64,000 nt of DNA from Flavobacterium ichthyis (GTDB taxonomy: Bacteria > Bacteroidota > Bacteroidia > Flavobacteriales > Flavobacteriaceae), in contig NZ_JAABLM010000001.1 in NCBI RefSeq assembly GCF_009915155.1, positions 186,001-250,000 on the forward strand, in the 5' to 3' direction. A program made the translations under genes and the position numbers. The notes beneath the pieces are model-generated. The model saw only the letters and a program-made list of their open reading frames with translations. It was not told the DNA's origin and did no database searches. Position 1 is the stretch's first letter; the number at the start of each line of letters is the position of its first letter. Below, piece after piece: positions 19,879 to 27,352 of the stretch.

Positions 19879-20730
19879 ATGAAAAACTTTAAAATATATT
19901 TTCTGTTAATCGCAACCGCCTTCGGATTAAATTCGTGCTTGGTTGACGACGATGTAGCCACATTTTCCGAAGGAAATTATGTGGTAGGCTTCAACAGCTT
20001 ACAGCCGTCTTACATTTACACTGATGAAAATACAGAGTCAGTTCAAGAAAAAGAGTACATCAACCTTATTGGTGGAAATAACGGTACAGTTTCTGAAGAG
20101 CCAATTACAATTAATTTTGAAATCGACCCTTCAAGTACGGCAGTTGCCGGAACGCATTACGCTATTACAGGAACCGCAAATTCACTAACAATTAATCCAG
20201 GAGAAAATTTTGTTGCCTTTCCTTTCACTGTAAATCCGCAAAATTTACCTGATAACCAACCACTAACAATAGTGGTCAACTTAACTCAAGTAACCAATGG
20301 TGTAGCAAGTGCCTCAAGACAATCGACCACCATTACCATCGCAAAATGTGCCTCGAATTTAGCGGGAACTTACAGCTTGGTTGTAACCCGTCTAGACAAT
20401 AATACGGTTTACAATTTCCCTAACGAGGTAATTACAGAGTTATCATTAGGTTCTTATGTAACTTCTACCACGGGTCCTTACGATGATTTAACAGTTGATG
20501 GCGCTCCAAGAAATGGCTTCCTCTTCAACGATGTTTGCCAGGAAATTGTAATCGGAGAACAAAACTTAGGGGATTATTTTTCTAATTTGGTTTATGGAAA
20601 TACCACCGACGGGTCTCATGGTTTCGTTACACTAAATGAAGCTGGCGAAGTAGAATCAATTACCATGTACTACATCATTACTTTCGCCGCTGGAAATAGA
20701 CAATTTAAAGCAGTTTACACCAAACTTTAA
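19879..20730 (+). CDS. Surface lipoprotein of the SusCD operon, function unknown
   Basis: The 283-residue protein has a lipoprotein signal (FGLNSC, Cys20) followed by acidic residues LVDDD, which fits export to the surface in Bacteroidota. Residues of about 60-155 resemble a Calx-beta or DUF1735-like immunoglobulin fold (VAGTHYAITGTANSLTINPG). The C-terminal half is beta-rich and unassigned. Its position after SusC/SusD suggests a ligand-binding accessory, as SusE and SusF are for starch; this is inferred from position. Confidence 0.75.
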   Translation: MKNFKIYFLLIATAFGLNSCLVDDDVATFSEGNYVVGFNSLQPSYIYTDENTESVQEKEYINLIGGNNGTVSEEPITINFEIDPSSTAVAGTHYAITGTANSLTINPGENFVAFPFTVNPQNLPDNQPLTIVVNLTQVTNGVASASRQSTTITIAKCASNLAGTYSLVVTRLDNNTVYNFPNEVITELSLGSYVTSTTGPYDDLTVDGAPRNGFLFNDVCQEIVIGEQNLGDYFSNLVYGNTTDGSHGFVTLNEAGEVESITMYYIITFAAGNRQFKAVYTKL

Positions 20731-20742
20731 TCTTTTTAAATT

Positions 20743-21726
20743 ATGAAAAATAAATTCAACATAAAAAATTGGTTTGCGGTGTTGCTTGCTCCAATGTTAG
20801 TGCTTTCTTGTGCCGACGATGATTCAACTAATATCGAAACTTCCGTAAAACCAAACCTTACCGCTGAAGTAACCACATACGATGTTACCGAAGGTGAAGT
20901 GGCTTCCCTATCTTTTTTATTAGACAAGCCACATAACAAACCCATTCAATACCGTTTGGTAATGTTAGAAAGTAGCACAGCAACTGATCAGGAAGATTAT
21001 ATTATTCCAGGATGTCGAAGCAACGACGAAACTTGCGTAGCAATTGAAGAAAACGGTGGACCTGTTGGTTATATTTTCGAAATTCCGGCGTATACCACAG
21101 AATATACCGTGGATATTACAACCATTCTTGACGAATTTGCCGAAGAAACCGAAACCTTAAAACTTCAAGTCATTTCTAACAGAACTTTGCTTGGTACGGT
21201 TAATAATTTATTTATCGACATCAACATTCAAAATGCAACTTCTAACAATCTTTCCATGAGATTAAACTGGGATGGCGTTTTTAATTCAGCTGGAGAGGAA
21301 ATAGATTTCTGCGAATTAGACATGGACATGGAACTATATGATGCTGCTTTCGACCTAATCGATTACAGTTACGATTATTGTCCTGAAGAATTAATCATGC
21401 TTTCTGACGATTTACCTGACGGCACTTACTATCTCGACATCAGTCTTTGGACCACAAGCGGATACGCTGAAAACATTAACGTTCCGGCAAAAGTAAACTT
21501 CTTCAAAGCAGGAACCAATTTAAACCAAACCACTGACGTTTCGGCATATTTCCCGATGCAAGATGGCGGTTTAAACGATGGAAATGGAGCTGCATTAGTC
21601 ACTTTCGAAATTGAAAAAACAGGCAACACTTACAGCATCACAGATCCTGACGGTAACAACGCTTTCCAAGGCAGAATTGCCAATTCAAAATTTCTTGAAA
21701 AGTTAAAACGCAAAAATAAAAAATAA
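20743..21726 (+). CDS. Surface lipoprotein, last gene of the SusCD operon, function unknown
   Basis: The 327-residue protein has a lipoprotein signal ending VLSC (Cys23), then ADDD. Residues of about 40-160 look like a Calx-beta-type domain (TYDVTEGEVASLSFLLD and later ETLKLQVISNRTLLGTV). The rest is strongly acidic (DFCELDMDMELYDAAFDLID) and has no family I recognise. It follows the previous lipoprotein after 12 nt and is closed by a clear terminator. A role in binding the ligand of the SusC transporter is likely but inferred. Confidence 0.72.
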   Translation: MKNKFNIKNWFAVLLAPMLVLSCADDDSTNIETSVKPNLTAEVTTYDVTEGEVASLSFLLDKPHNKPIQYRLVMLESSTATDQEDYIIPGCRSNDETCVAIEENGGPVGYIFEIPAYTTEYTVDITTILDEFAEETETLKLQVISNRTLLGTVNNLFIDINIQNATSNNLSMRLNWDGVFNSAGEEIDFCELDMDMELYDAAFDLIDYSYDYCPEELIMLSDDLPDGTYYLDISLWTTSGYAENINVPAKVNFFKAGTNLNQTTDVSAYFPMQDGGLNDGNGAALVTFEIEKTGNTYSITDPDGNNAFQGRIANSKFLEKLKRKNKK

Positions 21727-21735
21727 CCAAAACTC

Positions 21736-21770
21736 AAAACCACCGCCAAAAACGGTGGTTTTCTTTTTTT
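21736..21770 (+). terminator. Intrinsic terminator of the SusCD operon
   Basis: A 10-bp stem (AAAACCACCG, 21736-21745, with CGGTGGTTTT, 21753-21762) and a 7-nt loop are followed by a run of seven T. It lies 10 nt after the last stop codon of the operon. Confidence 0.9.
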
Positions 21771-21784
21771 AACCAACTTTGTAC

Positions 21785-21792
21785 TATATTTG
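21785..21792 (+). promoter_or_regulatory. -7 element of the rRNA methyltransferase gene
   Basis: TATATTTG, a perfect TAnnTTTG match, begins 15 nt after the upstream terminator. It ends only 4 nt before the ATG at 21797. The expected start site falls on or next to the start codon, so the mRNA is probably leaderless or nearly so. A clear -33 TTTG is missing. Confidence 0.55.
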
Positions 21793-21796
21793 CCAA

Positions 21797-22531
21797 ATGG
21801 AAAAGCAACACCAAATCTTCGGAGTCAGAGCCATTATTGAGGCCATTCAAGCAGGAAAAGAAATTGACAAAGTTTTTGTGCAAAAAGACGCGCAAGGGGA
21901 CCTCATGAAAGAACTCCTCAAAACCCTCAAAAAACACAGCGTTAATTTTTCATACGTTCCCGTAGAAAAACTCAACCGACTCACGCCAAACAACCACCAA
22001 GGTGCCGTGGCTTCCATTGCTCCAATCGCTTTTCACAACATCGAAAACCTTATCGAAACCGTATTAGAATCGGGCAAAATGCCACTTTTTTTAATCCTCG
22101 ACCAACTTTCTGACGCTAGAAATTTTGGTGCGATTATTAGAACCGCAGAATGTACAGGAGTTAACGGAATCATCGTTCAAAAACAAGGTTCAGCACCCGT
22201 AAATGGCGACACCGTAAAAACCTCCGCAGGAGCCGTTTTCAACGTGCCAATCTGCAAAGTCGAGCACATCAAAGACGCCATTTTCCACCTTCAGGCCTCC
22301 GGAATCACCACCGTTGCCGCTACAGAAAAAACCGACCAAAATATTTTCGACTGTAATCTCAACCAACCTTTGGCCATCATCATGGGTTCGGAAGATCGCG
22401 GCGTCAACCCGTCAGTCCTCAAAATCGTCGATGAAAAAGCCAAGCTCCCCATGTTCGGCAGCATCGCATCCCTCAACGTTTCCGTGGCTTGCGGCGCATT
22501 TTTGTACGAAACTTTGCGCCAAAGAAGTTAA
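21797..22531 (+). CDS. rlmB: 23S rRNA (guanosine-2'-O-)-methyltransferase RlmB-like (TrmH/SpoU family)
   Basis: This enzyme transfers a methyl group from S-adenosylmethionine to a ribose 2'-OH in 23S rRNA. The 244-residue protein has the N-terminal substrate-binding domain (FGVRAIIEAIQAGKEIDKVF) and the knotted SPOUT domain with motif 1 (DARNFGAIIRTAECTGVNGI), motif 2 (IIMGSEDRGVN) and motif 3 (GSIASLNVSVACGAFLYE). I chose the ATG at 21797 over the TTG at 21779, because the latter would overlap the promoter. The dispersed repeat copy B begins right at the stop codon. The exact rRNA target is inferred from the family. Confidence 0.88.
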   Translation: MEKQHQIFGVRAIIEAIQAGKEIDKVFVQKDAQGDLMKELLKTLKKHSVNFSYVPVEKLNRLTPNNHQGAVASIAPIAFHNIENLIETVLESGKMPLFLILDQLSDARNFGAIIRTAECTGVNGIIVQKQGSAPVNGDTVKTSAGAVFNVPICKVEHIKDAIFHLQASGITTVAATEKTDQNIFDCNLNQPLAIIMGSEDRGVNPSVLKIVDEKAKLPMFGSIASLNVSVACGAFLYETLRQRS

Positions 22532-22670
22532 TTTTTTTGGAGCCATCCCAAAGCATCGGGACAGGCATTTTTTTAATCCATTTTCCCGCTTTCGGCTTTA
22601 GGCTTCCGCTTCGCTACAGCGCTACCGCCTCTATCGGGGCTATTGAAAAACTTTTGGCTTTTTTTAATCG
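22530..22670 (+). repeat. Dispersed repeat, copy B
   Basis: About 140 bp begin within the TAA of the preceding gene and run TTTTTTTGGAGCC, ATCGGGACAGG, ATCCATTTTCCCGCTTTC, then a short dyad (CTTCGCTACAGCGCTACC region), TATCGGGGCTATTG, AAAAACTTTTGGCTT. The order of blocks matches copy A (13412-13540, minus strand), with a different core. It contains no ORF of substance. This type of GC-richer, ordered repeat placed at gene ends recalls dispersed elements seen in other flavobacterial genomes. Confidence 0.65.
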
Positions 22671-22679
22671 TTAGGAAAA

Positions 22680-23510
22680 TTACGGAACGTTCATTTCATC
22701 CTCCGAAATTTCCGGTTCAGGTTTGGGAACAATAATATAACGGTACTTCGGACTCAAGGAAAAATAATGGTCCTCAAAGATTTCTTCGTCAATTTTACGC
22801 CAAGGCGCGAAATTTCCGTTTTCGTCAAACTGTTGCATAAACTCGTCTTGTTCCTTTCGGTAAGTTGGTTTTTCCCAGTCAAACACAGGCGTCTTCTGGT
22901 ATTCCGGCGTTTTCATCAACCTCGAAAAAACAAATCCCGTCACAAATCCAGAGAGATGTCCTTCCCACGAAATGCCATCTTCAACATCCGGAAAAACATA
23001 CCAAATCATCCCGCCGTAAAGCAGTATAATAATAAACGAAACCGCAACCAATCGGAAATATTTAGTCTGGATTCCTTTGAAAAAAATAAACGAAGCCAAT
23101 ACATAAATCAATCCACTTGCCCCAATATGGTAGCTACTTCTCCCGATTAGCCAAGTTAAAATCCCGGAAATCAAAACCCCAAACACAATCACTTTCAACG
23201 CTTGATTCCGATAAAAAAAGCGCAAAGCCGCAATCAATAAGAAAAGCGGAATCGTATTATTGTATAGGTGAGAAATATCGCCATGCAAAAACGGACTAAG
23301 AATAATGCCCCGCAATCCCTCCAAAGTTCTTGGAAAAATTCCCCAATCGTTTAGGTGAAGTGAGAATCTTATCTCTGCCCAAAAAACAACCCAAATGGCC
23401 ACAACAGCCGCCAAAGGCCAAGCAATCACCGAAGTTGAAAAACGTAAATTTTTATCATTCATAAAAAAGGCTTGTAATAATTTACCAAACCACTTCAAAA
23501 ATGTATCCAC
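22680..23510 (-). CDS. Rhomboid-family intramembrane serine protease
   Basis: Rhomboids cut other membrane proteins within the bilayer using a Ser-His dyad. The 276-residue protein has about six hydrophobic segments, HLYNN (residues 81-85) as the oxyanion-site motif, GASG (130-133) with the catalytic Ser132, and WEGHLSG with His185. A hydrophilic C-terminal tail of about 75 residues is probably cytoplasmic. The start used is GTG at 23510; the ATG at 23462 (MNDKNLRF) is a good alternative and still precedes the first membrane segment. Substrates are unknown. Confidence 0.88.
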   Translation of the reverse strand: MDTFLKWFGKLLQAFFMNDKNLRFSTSVIAWPLAAVVAIWVVFWAEIRFSLHLNDWGIFPRTLEGLRGIILSPFLHGDISHLYNNTIPLFLLIAALRFFYRNQALKVIVFGVLISGILTWLIGRSSYHIGASGLIYVLASFIFFKGIQTKYFRLVAVSFIIILLYGGMIWYVFPDVEDGISWEGHLSGFVTGFVFSRLMKTPEYQKTPVFDWEKPTYRKEQDEFMQQFDENGNFAPWRKIDEEIFEDHYFSLSPKYRYIIVPKPEPEISEDEMNVP

Positions 23511-23756
23511 AAAAAAACATCTGCTATTTTGGCAGGTTAAGAATTAGATAATTTGAAAATTTGATAATTAAATAATTTGGGATTTTGATAAACTTAAATA
23601 GTTTGTCGTCATTTAAAAAAACCTAATAGGTTTTTGGAAACCGACGATTTTCCAGAAAACAATCGCTTTTTACGGACGCATTGGTTGTCGGAAAAAAATT
23701 CTACTAAATGGCATTAAGGTTATTACGACGGAATTGCGTTTTGGTTTTAAAAGAAA
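23511..23756. other. Non-coding spacer with octamer array and small dyads
   Basis: No supported gene lies here. An 8-bp periodic tract occupies 23547-23594 (GATAATTT, GAAAATTT, GATAATTA, AATAATTT, GGGATTTT, GATAAACT). Around 23618-23643 there is AACCTAATAGGTT followed by a GGTTT/AAACC dyad, similar to the hairpin at 27101-27127. Confidence 0.65.
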
Positions 23757-23785
23757 AAGAGGCTTCGTCGTGAAGCCTCTTTTAT
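23757..23785 (-). terminator. Bidirectional intrinsic terminator
   Basis: A perfect 10-bp stem (AAGAGGCTTC, 23757-23766, with GAAGCCTCTT, 23772-23781) with loop GTCGT is flanked by T-rich sequence on both strands. It lies 3' of the minus-strand gene ending at 23827 and also faces plus-strand readthrough. Confidence 0.85.
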
Positions 23786-23826
23786 ACGCAGATAGAAAAA
23801 AAGAATAATAGATGATAAAATCTAAT

Positions 23827-24624
23827 CTATTTCTTAAGAAATCGAAGTCGATCTCCTGTATCAGGATCGTTAAAAAACCATAAAATTTGATATTGATTAC
23901 CTTTCTTGTAAACTTTTAGTCCTTCCAAACGTGATTCTTCTTTACCAAAAAAAAGATTTAACTCGTCGGTATCAAGAAATTGATTGTGAATAATGTCCCA
24001 TTTGCCAGATGTTTCCTGGTTGTCGATTATAACTTGATTTTCATTTAAATCGAAATTATGGACAAAAACATTTTTAGAATTATTTAAAACGAACGAGCCG
24101 TTAGAATTGAAATTGATAGAAATACTTTCAATTTTGTCTTTTGAGGACAAAAATTTGTAAGAAAATTTGTCCAGATGCCAGATGCCAACGATATTTTCTC
24201 GAGCTAAGTCAATATTTTTTGTTTCTATCTGATTATCTACAGTTCCAAAAAAATTGCATGAAGTTAACGATAATGAGAAAAGAATTAGGAGAAAAAATTG
24301 TTTCATTCTATAGCTATTTTTTTTCGGTAATTTTTCGATGCTTACATTTTTACATTTACAGCGTTTGATTTTCTTCATTAATTTTCTTGTAGCATAGTAA
24401 TAGGTATCGTCTTCAAGATTACGCATTAAAAATACTGTGTTTTCTTGCAGATTTGGTCTAAGAACCATTCTGCCATTAATTTCGTCAGTGATATTTAAAT
24501 CTGCTAGTCCACTTTTTATTTGATCACAATTGATTACACTTGAATCGTTTACGATAATTGTGTTTTGACTAAATAATTTAGCGGGAATAAGTGTGACGAT
24601 AATTATTGAAAATAACATTTTCAT
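23827..24624 (-). CDS. Probable in-frame fusion of a small secreted protein and a lipoprotein
   Basis: The 265-residue frame contains two export signals. Residues 1-20 (MKMLFSIIIVTLIPAKLFSQ) start a small secreted protein of about 105 residues. At residue 107 a second start, MKQFFLLILFSLSLTSC, is a full lipoprotein signal with lipobox LTSC. The lipoprotein part (23827-24306, 159 residues) looks like a lipocalin-type or DUF4488-like stress domain (ENIVGIWHLDKFSYKF), but I do not assign it. The join lies at an A8 tract (24317-24324). With nine A the first protein would end in TAG 10 nt before the second ATG. They are probably two genes, fused here by an indel or sequence error. Confidence 0.6.
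   Translation of the reverse strand: MKMLFSIIIVTLIPAKLFSQNTIIVNDSSVINCDQIKSGLADLNITDEINGRMVLRPNLQENTVFLMRNLEDDTYYYATRKLMKKIKRCKCKNVSIEKLPKKNSYRMKQFFLLILFSLSLTSCNFFGTVDNQIETKNIDLARENIVGIWHLDKFSYKFLSSKDKIESISINFNSNGSFVLNNSKNVFVHNFDLNENQVIIDNQETSGKWDIIHNQFLDTDELNLFFGKEESRLEGLKVYKKGNQYQILWFFNDPDTGDRLRFLKK
24317..24324 (-). repeat. A8 tract (minus strand) at the junction of two exported proteins
   Basis: Eight A in the coding strand join the two frames. Adding one A turns the following AATAGC into an in-frame TAG, separating the upstream secreted protein from the lipoprotein whose ATG is at 24306. Confidence 0.55.
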
Positions 24625-24658
24625 ATTTAATTGGCTTTTATAAAGATTCCCTCGCTCG

Positions 24659-24775
24659 CACGAGCATCTTGCTCGTGACCATTCTTTTCAATAATGCAAT
24701 TCATAAATTTCGTTTGAGTATCGCAATATTTATTTAAATTATATTTTACTATTTCTGCACGAGCAAGATGCTCGA
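24659..24775. repeat. Inverted pair of GAGCA-TGCTC palindromes
   Basis: CACGAGCA-TCT-TGCTCGTG (24659-24677) is a perfect 8-bp hairpin. CACGAGCA-AGA-TGCTCGAG (24758-24774) is its near-identical copy in inverted orientation. They bracket 80 bp of AT-rich DNA between two genes. Each can fold alone, and the pair can form a 17-bp stem. The lack of a T run argues against simple terminators. Confidence 0.65.
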
Positions 24776-24842
24776 GCCAGCTTGGGCTTCATCGTGAAGT
24801 TTTTTTTTAAAATTATTGTCATTCCGTGGAAAAGACTCGATA

Positions 24843-25235
24843 TTAAACCTGAATTTTAGTTTGTTTGGTTTGTAGTAGGTTGACAATTAATATCACACTT
24901 AAAGCGAAAAAAACTAAAGTAGGCCCAATAAATTCCCAATTAGTAAAAAAATCGGATTTTGATTTATACACAATCCATATACATTGAATAATTATCCCTA
25001 ACAAATTAAGTGTTCTATTTCTCAAAAAAATCAGAACTAGTCCGATAACCACCGTTAATGCCATAACTGTTTCCGTTTCGAAATTTAAGTGCAATCCACT
25101 TTGGGGAAAATATTCGAAAACTTGCAACAACGAAACGAATAAAATTCCTCCGTTAGGTAAATTTATCTTTCCAGTCGGAATTATTATAATTAAAAAGGAA
25201 AGTGTATTAAGTATTTTTAAAATTAGTATTTTCAT
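24843..25235 (-). CDS. Small integral membrane protein, function unknown
   Basis: The 130-residue protein has three to four hydrophobic segments: LNTLSFLIIIIPTG, LTVVIGLVLIFL, LLGIIIQCIWIVY and LVFFALSVILIVNLL. It is basic at the C-terminus and has no family I recognise. It starts 5 nt after the stop of the papain-like lipoprotein gene, so the two are very likely co-transcribed. An inner-membrane partner or protective role toward that exported protein is possible, but only the tight linkage supports it. Confidence 0.7.
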   Translation of the reverse strand: MKILILKILNTLSFLIIIIPTGKINLPNGGILFVSLLQVFEYFPQSGLHLNFETETVMALTVVIGLVLIFLRNRTLNLLGIIIQCIWIVYKSKSDFFTNWEFIGPTLVFFALSVILIVNLLQTKQTKIQV

Positions 25236-25240
25236 GATTA

Positions 25241-26880
25241 TTAAATATCGCTATTGGTAGGAGCCGTCCCTCCATTAGTATTTCTGGTTACATTTATTGG
25301 TAAAGATAAATTTCTTAAAATTTCTCCTAATGTTCCAGGCGTTTGACCTTTCCAGGGACTTGGAGATTCGCAACTCGGAATGTCAATATTCGTTTGGCTC
25401 TCAAAAATGAGAATTGCTAAATCCGTGCAGTTCATTGAGCCAAGATTATACTGCGGGTTGCTCAATGCGATATTATTCATGAAACCAATTAAGTTTGATA
25501 ATTGTATGGCGTTAATCGTCGTAGTCACACTAACGTCGTAAGCATGATTTTCATCATTACCAAAAACACCAGCTACACTAATAAAGTCTCGAGGATCCAT
25601 TGTGTTAGGATTTGGTAATATAGAACATGTCGAACACTGAGGGTAAAATCCCAACGTTTTAATTTTTGTTCCTTGCTTAATTGAAATAAATGCATGACCG
25701 ACAGTATCATCACCGTATATTGAATGCGAACCAGTGGTAGGTTGATCTGCATAAAGCGTGATGGTCGCAGGTTCAGAAGTATCAAAACAATTTAAATAAT
25801 TATGCATATTGACGATTGGAACATTTGGAGCGTCCACAACCGCCTGACCATTTACCAATCCGTCTTCTAAAATATTCAACATGTAAATAATTTCTTGATT
25901 AACTTCTTCCAAATTACTACTTAACCCGTGATTTAGAATCTCTTGCATATATTCGCTAACCTCCTCACTCACCACTCCAGTTATTGCACCTTGAGCATCG
26001 ACAAAATTTTCAATCTCTGCTTTCACATCAGGATGATCGTTCAGATATTTTTGTTGATCAAAATTTAAAGAGTTATCATAAAACGTTTGAAAAAAGCTCT
26101 GAAAAACAACTGGTTTTGTAGGGATTTCAATAATGTCTTGACCTGGATTTTCATTGTTGCCCGGGTTTCCACCACCTGAACCTTCGCCACCACCACTGTT
26201 AGGACAATCACCCCAAACTGTGTTATAGGCGACTATTCTATTTTCTCCAACTCTACATAATCCACTTACGTAATCGTCAAAGCTATGGGCATTGTTTGCG
26301 GCACATATCCAAACCGGAATTTGAGCAATCGGGCATTGCATACTTCCGCCCTTAGCATAAGTAACGCCGGATAATTCCACTTGTGTAGAATTAAATCCTT
26401 CAATAGTTCCTGAAAATAATGTGTTCGGATTATTACGGTAACTTTCTAACCAATTATCCGAAGGAAAATATCGGATTACTTTGTAATCAAAATCGTTACC
26501 ATTTTGCGAAAAATAAACAATATTAGTTATGGCTTGGTCGTTTTCTAAATTCGTTGAAGCTTTTAAAGTGTATGTTATCATACCGTTTTCCATTTCCATA
26601 TAAAAAATCTCATTGGTAAAAATAGTATGAATCAGTCCAACACTTTCTCTCTGTTTTGAAGCGTCATTTTTCAAAACATCTATTTTCTCAAACTGTAAAT
26701 TAGATTTTTTCGAAGCAACTTTTTTTTGAAAACTGCTAAAATCAACATTCTTAGCAATCACTTTTTCTCCATGTTCGTGATTATCCTTGACCACTTCCTC
26801 AGCTTGACATCCCGCTAAAAAAAAAGCATTACCATAACGCTAAAAAGTTTTAATAAGCGTTGTTTGTTTGTTTGTTTCAT
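25241..26880 (-). CDS. Lipoprotein with predicted permuted papain-like (LRAT/NlpC-like) domain, signal peptide frameshifted
   Basis: The longest single frame (25241-26794, 517 residues) starts at a GTG and lacks an export signal. Upstream, an ATG at 26880 begins MKQTNKQRLLKLFSVMVMLF and runs into TAG at a T9 tract; with ten T it would continue LAGCQAEEVVKD, a perfect lipobox joined to the main frame. A glycine-rich linker follows at about 197-215. The C-terminal region has VGHAFISIKQ and later GSMNCTDLAILIF, the His-then-Cys order of permuted papain-like folds. A cysteine hydrolase activity is therefore possible but unproven. A promoter (26927-26958) is intact. The gene is coupled to a small membrane protein. 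Confidence 0.65.
26817..26825 (-). repeat. T9 tract (minus strand) that breaks the signal-peptide frame
   Basis: Nine T in the coding strand put a TAG directly after the hydrophobic signal core. Ten T would read through into LAGC and the long frame. A second tandem repeat, four AAAC units, sits just after the ATG (26862-26877). Confidence 0.65.
26861..26877 (-). repeat. (AAAC)4 tandem repeat directly after a start codon
   Basis: In the coding (minus) strand the ATG at 26878-26880 is followed by AAAC repeated four times. A change by one unit would shift the frame at the very start of the lipoprotein gene, the usual layout of a slipped-strand contingency tract, although four units is short. 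Confidence 0.6.
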
Positions 26881-26926
26881 GTTTATTTGGTTTTTAAATG
26901 TTCCGGTAACAAACGTGGTAGAATTT

Positions 26927-26958
26927 CAAATATAATAATTTTTGGATAATGTTAACAA
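26927..26958 (-). promoter_or_regulatory. Promoter of the papain-like lipoprotein gene
   Basis: On the minus strand TTG (26956-26958) is followed after 21 nt by TATATTTG (26927-26934), a good Bacteroidota promoter. The start site would lie about 40 nt before the ATG at 26880. Its integrity suggests that the frameshifted gene is still transcribed. Confidence 0.65.
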
Positions 26959-27319
26959 TTTCTGCGTAATATTTTAGTCTAGTCAAAGCCATAGCTTCCT
27001 TATAGATACTTTATTTTTTAGCCCACTTTGTTAAACTCGTTAACATTTTATAAATTCCGAAAATTTGGAATAATATTTTCTATCATTGAAATCAAAAAAA
27101 CCTAACAAGTTTTGGAAAACTGTTAGGAGAAAACTTGAAACCTGAAACTTTAAAACTCGCTGCCGCGTGAGGGATTGAGCCTTTGTTTGAGCTCGTTTTT
27201 TTGGTGTAACGAAGTGGAACCAAAAAAACAGCGAGTGGCGAAAGCCCGACCCAATTTTTGCAGGAACTTTCTAATTGGCAGTTGTATTGTAAATTGGGTC
27301 ACGCCCAAAAAAAATAAAA
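26959..27319. repeat. Non-coding block of nested hairpins and 7-bp repeats
   Basis: I see no gene here. The block holds a hairpin CCTAACA/TGTTAGG with an inner GTTTT/AAAAC (27101-27127), and three heptamers ACTTGAA, ACCTGAA, ACTTTAA (27133-27153). A 10-bp dyad TTTTTTTGGT/ACCAAAAAAA (27196-27205 and 27219-27228) is framed by CTCG/CGAG. A 10-bp dyad GACCCAATTT/AAATTGGGTC (27248-27257 and 27291-27300) sits between GCCC motifs. The order of nested dyads resembles a dispersed intergenic element of flavobacteria; no transposase is present. Confidence 0.6.
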
Positions 27320-27345
27320 AAAACCTGCAGAAAAATGCAGGTTTT
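27320..27345 (-). terminator. Intrinsic terminator of the arginase-family gene
   Basis: A 10-bp stem AAAACCTGCA (27320-27329) with TGCAGGTTTT (27336-27345) has a 6-nt loop. On the minus strand it is followed by a long T-rich run. It lies 8 nt after the stop of the gene at 27353. Confidence 0.88.
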
Positions 27346-27352
27346 GTAAGGT

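Noticed and set aside
13412..27319. Insertion sequence or prophage
   Set aside because: No transposase, integrase or phage gene is seen. The repeats are too small and carry no coding capacity.
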